From positions 1 to 5,662 of the forward strand of contig JAUVBU010000030.1 in NCBI GenBank assembly GCA_030591065.1: DNA of 5,662 nucleotides, given 5' to 3'. The notes below the pieces were generated by a model. That model made no database searches, was not told the origin of the DNA, and saw nothing but the letters and a program-made list of their open reading frames with translations. The translations under genes were made by a program, and so were the position numbers. This stretch comes from a bacterium. Its GTDB lineage: Bacteria > Patescibacteriota > Minisyncoccia > Minisyncoccales > JANBVM01. This document shows, in pieces, positions 5,116 to 5,662 of this stretch (its first letter is position 1; each line of letters begins with the position of its first letter).

Positions 5116-5662
5116 ATGTATAAAAAAATAATCTTCATTTTATTAATATCAGTTTTAATATCAACAACAGTTTTAGCTTGGGAGGATTGTCCTAGTGGTG
5201 AAGTAATGTGTGAAGGTGAGTGTGGTTTATTTATCGACACAGACAACGATGGGATATGTGACCATTCGCAACCTGCCCCAGAAGAAAAAAGTGGCGGTTT
5301 AGCTCAAGCGGAAATAATAGAAGAAGAATTACACGACTTAATAAGTGGGCAAGAATTAAAAACAAAAACTGTAAGCGAGATTGCTGAAATTTATGAAATT
5401 AATAAAAATCAATACGCCGAAAAATTACATGAATATCTTGGGGTAAAAATAAACCCAGAAGATTCCTTTCAGCTTTTACATGATAACTATAGGTTAGAGC
5501 CAAGCGTGGCAAAGGATATAGCAGTAGCGATTAGTCTTGGGGGAGAAATAAATATACCAGAACCAACCCAAAAGCAAGGAGGAATGGTTTATCATTTTTT
5601 ACCGATTTCTTTTCTTTTAACTTTACTGTATTTAACTAGCCATATTTTATCAAAGAAAAAAA
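5116..5662 (+). CDS. Exported Cys/DxDxDG protein with membrane helix, probable membrane redox protein (3' end outside window)
   Basis: 182 codons are visible and the frame is still open at the window edge. Residues 1-21 form a signal peptide (MYKK, hydrophobic core, likely cleavage after VLA). Then come four cysteines: C25, C32, C36 and C48. The last follows an acidic loop D41-T-D43-N-D45-G-I-C-D49, like an EF-hand or thrombospondin type 3 calcium loop, ending in DHSQPAPE. After an acidic linker, residues 85-104 and 117-136 are two helix-turn-helix-like units (SEIAEIYEI..., FQLLHDNYRL...). A hydrophobic helix (about 158-178) then starts, followed by KKK. From memory, a CG-D-D-DG-CD-SQ stretch of this kind occurs at the front of membrane 4Fe-4S (NapH/polyferredoxin-like) proteins, so electron transfer across the membrane is inferred. 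The metal-binding cysteine sets of such proteins would lie beyond the window. A simple calcium-stabilised envelope protein is the alternative. No Shine-Dalgarno precedes the ATG; the signal peptide decides the start. Confidence 0.72.
   Translation, partial: MYKKIIFILLISVLISTTVLAWEDCPSGEVMCEGECGLFIDTDNDGICDHSQPAPEEKSGGLAQAEIIEEELHDLISGQELKTKTVSEIAEIYEINKNQYAEKLHEYLGVKINPEDSFQLLHDNYRLEPSVAKDIAVAISLGGEINIPEPTQKQGGMVYHFLPISFLLTLLYLTSHILSKKK

Noticed and set aside
5007..5246. 79-codon open frame on the minus strand with a hydrophobic stretch
   Set aside because: It overlaps, in antisense, the signal peptide and Cys-motif part of the gene at 5116 and the tRNA terminator. The plus-strand gene has a signal peptide and recognisable motifs; this one shows none.
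1..5662. Alternative genetic code (UGA as Gly, as in some Candidate Phyla Radiation groups)
   Set aside because: All recognised genes read correctly with the standard code, contain no in-frame TGA and end in TAA or TAG. With so few genes this does not exclude recoding elsewhere, but nothing here supports it.

Overview
This is an AT-rich window (G+C about one third or less, judged by eye) that looks chromosomal and bacterial. The genes are short-leadered and tightly packed, and the predicted proteins are rich in Lys, Ile and Phe. All reading frames stay open with the standard bacterial code, and the observed stops are TAA and TAG. The tRNA genes do not encode CCA, and none of the three visible start codons has a convincing Shine-Dalgarno sequence. 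Low G+C, a valyl-tRNA synthetase lacking its C-terminal arm, a GT-C glycosyltransferase and a tRNA-Arg with a GCG anticodon together suggest an uncultivated lineage such as the Candidate Phyla Radiation (Patescibacteria). That placement is an inference from style, not proof.

Left part (1-2388, plus strand): the window opens inside valS, of which the last 205 codons are present, from the KMSKS-type signature to the stop. A 156-bp gap follows with a plausible promoter and a stem-loop. Next comes a complete 537-aa polytopic membrane protein of the GT39/ArnT/PMT-like class, predicted to move a sugar from a lipid carrier to an acceptor outside the membrane.

Centre (2389-4651, minus strand): recG, a full-length branch-migration helicase, converges on the glycosyltransferase gene across 66 bp containing an inverted repeat. 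A tRNA-Arg(GCG) lies 25 bp upstream of recG on the same strand, so the two are probably one transcript.

Right part (4652-5662, plus strand): a divergent intergenic region carries a good sigma70-type promoter driving two tRNA-Ser genes (GCU, then UGA anticodon), closed by a clear intrinsic terminator. Beyond it begins a gene that runs off the window. It encodes an exported protein with four cysteines interleaved with a DxDxDG calcium-type loop, two helix-turn-helix-like repeats and the start of a membrane helix. It is the least ordinary gene here and is probably the front end of a membrane-bound redox (4Fe-4S-type) protein.

Apart from that gene, the contents are housekeeping: translation (valS and three tRNAs), recombination and repair (recG), and envelope glycosylation. 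I found no mobile element, CRISPR array or phage gene, and I do not see a clearly new multi-gene system.
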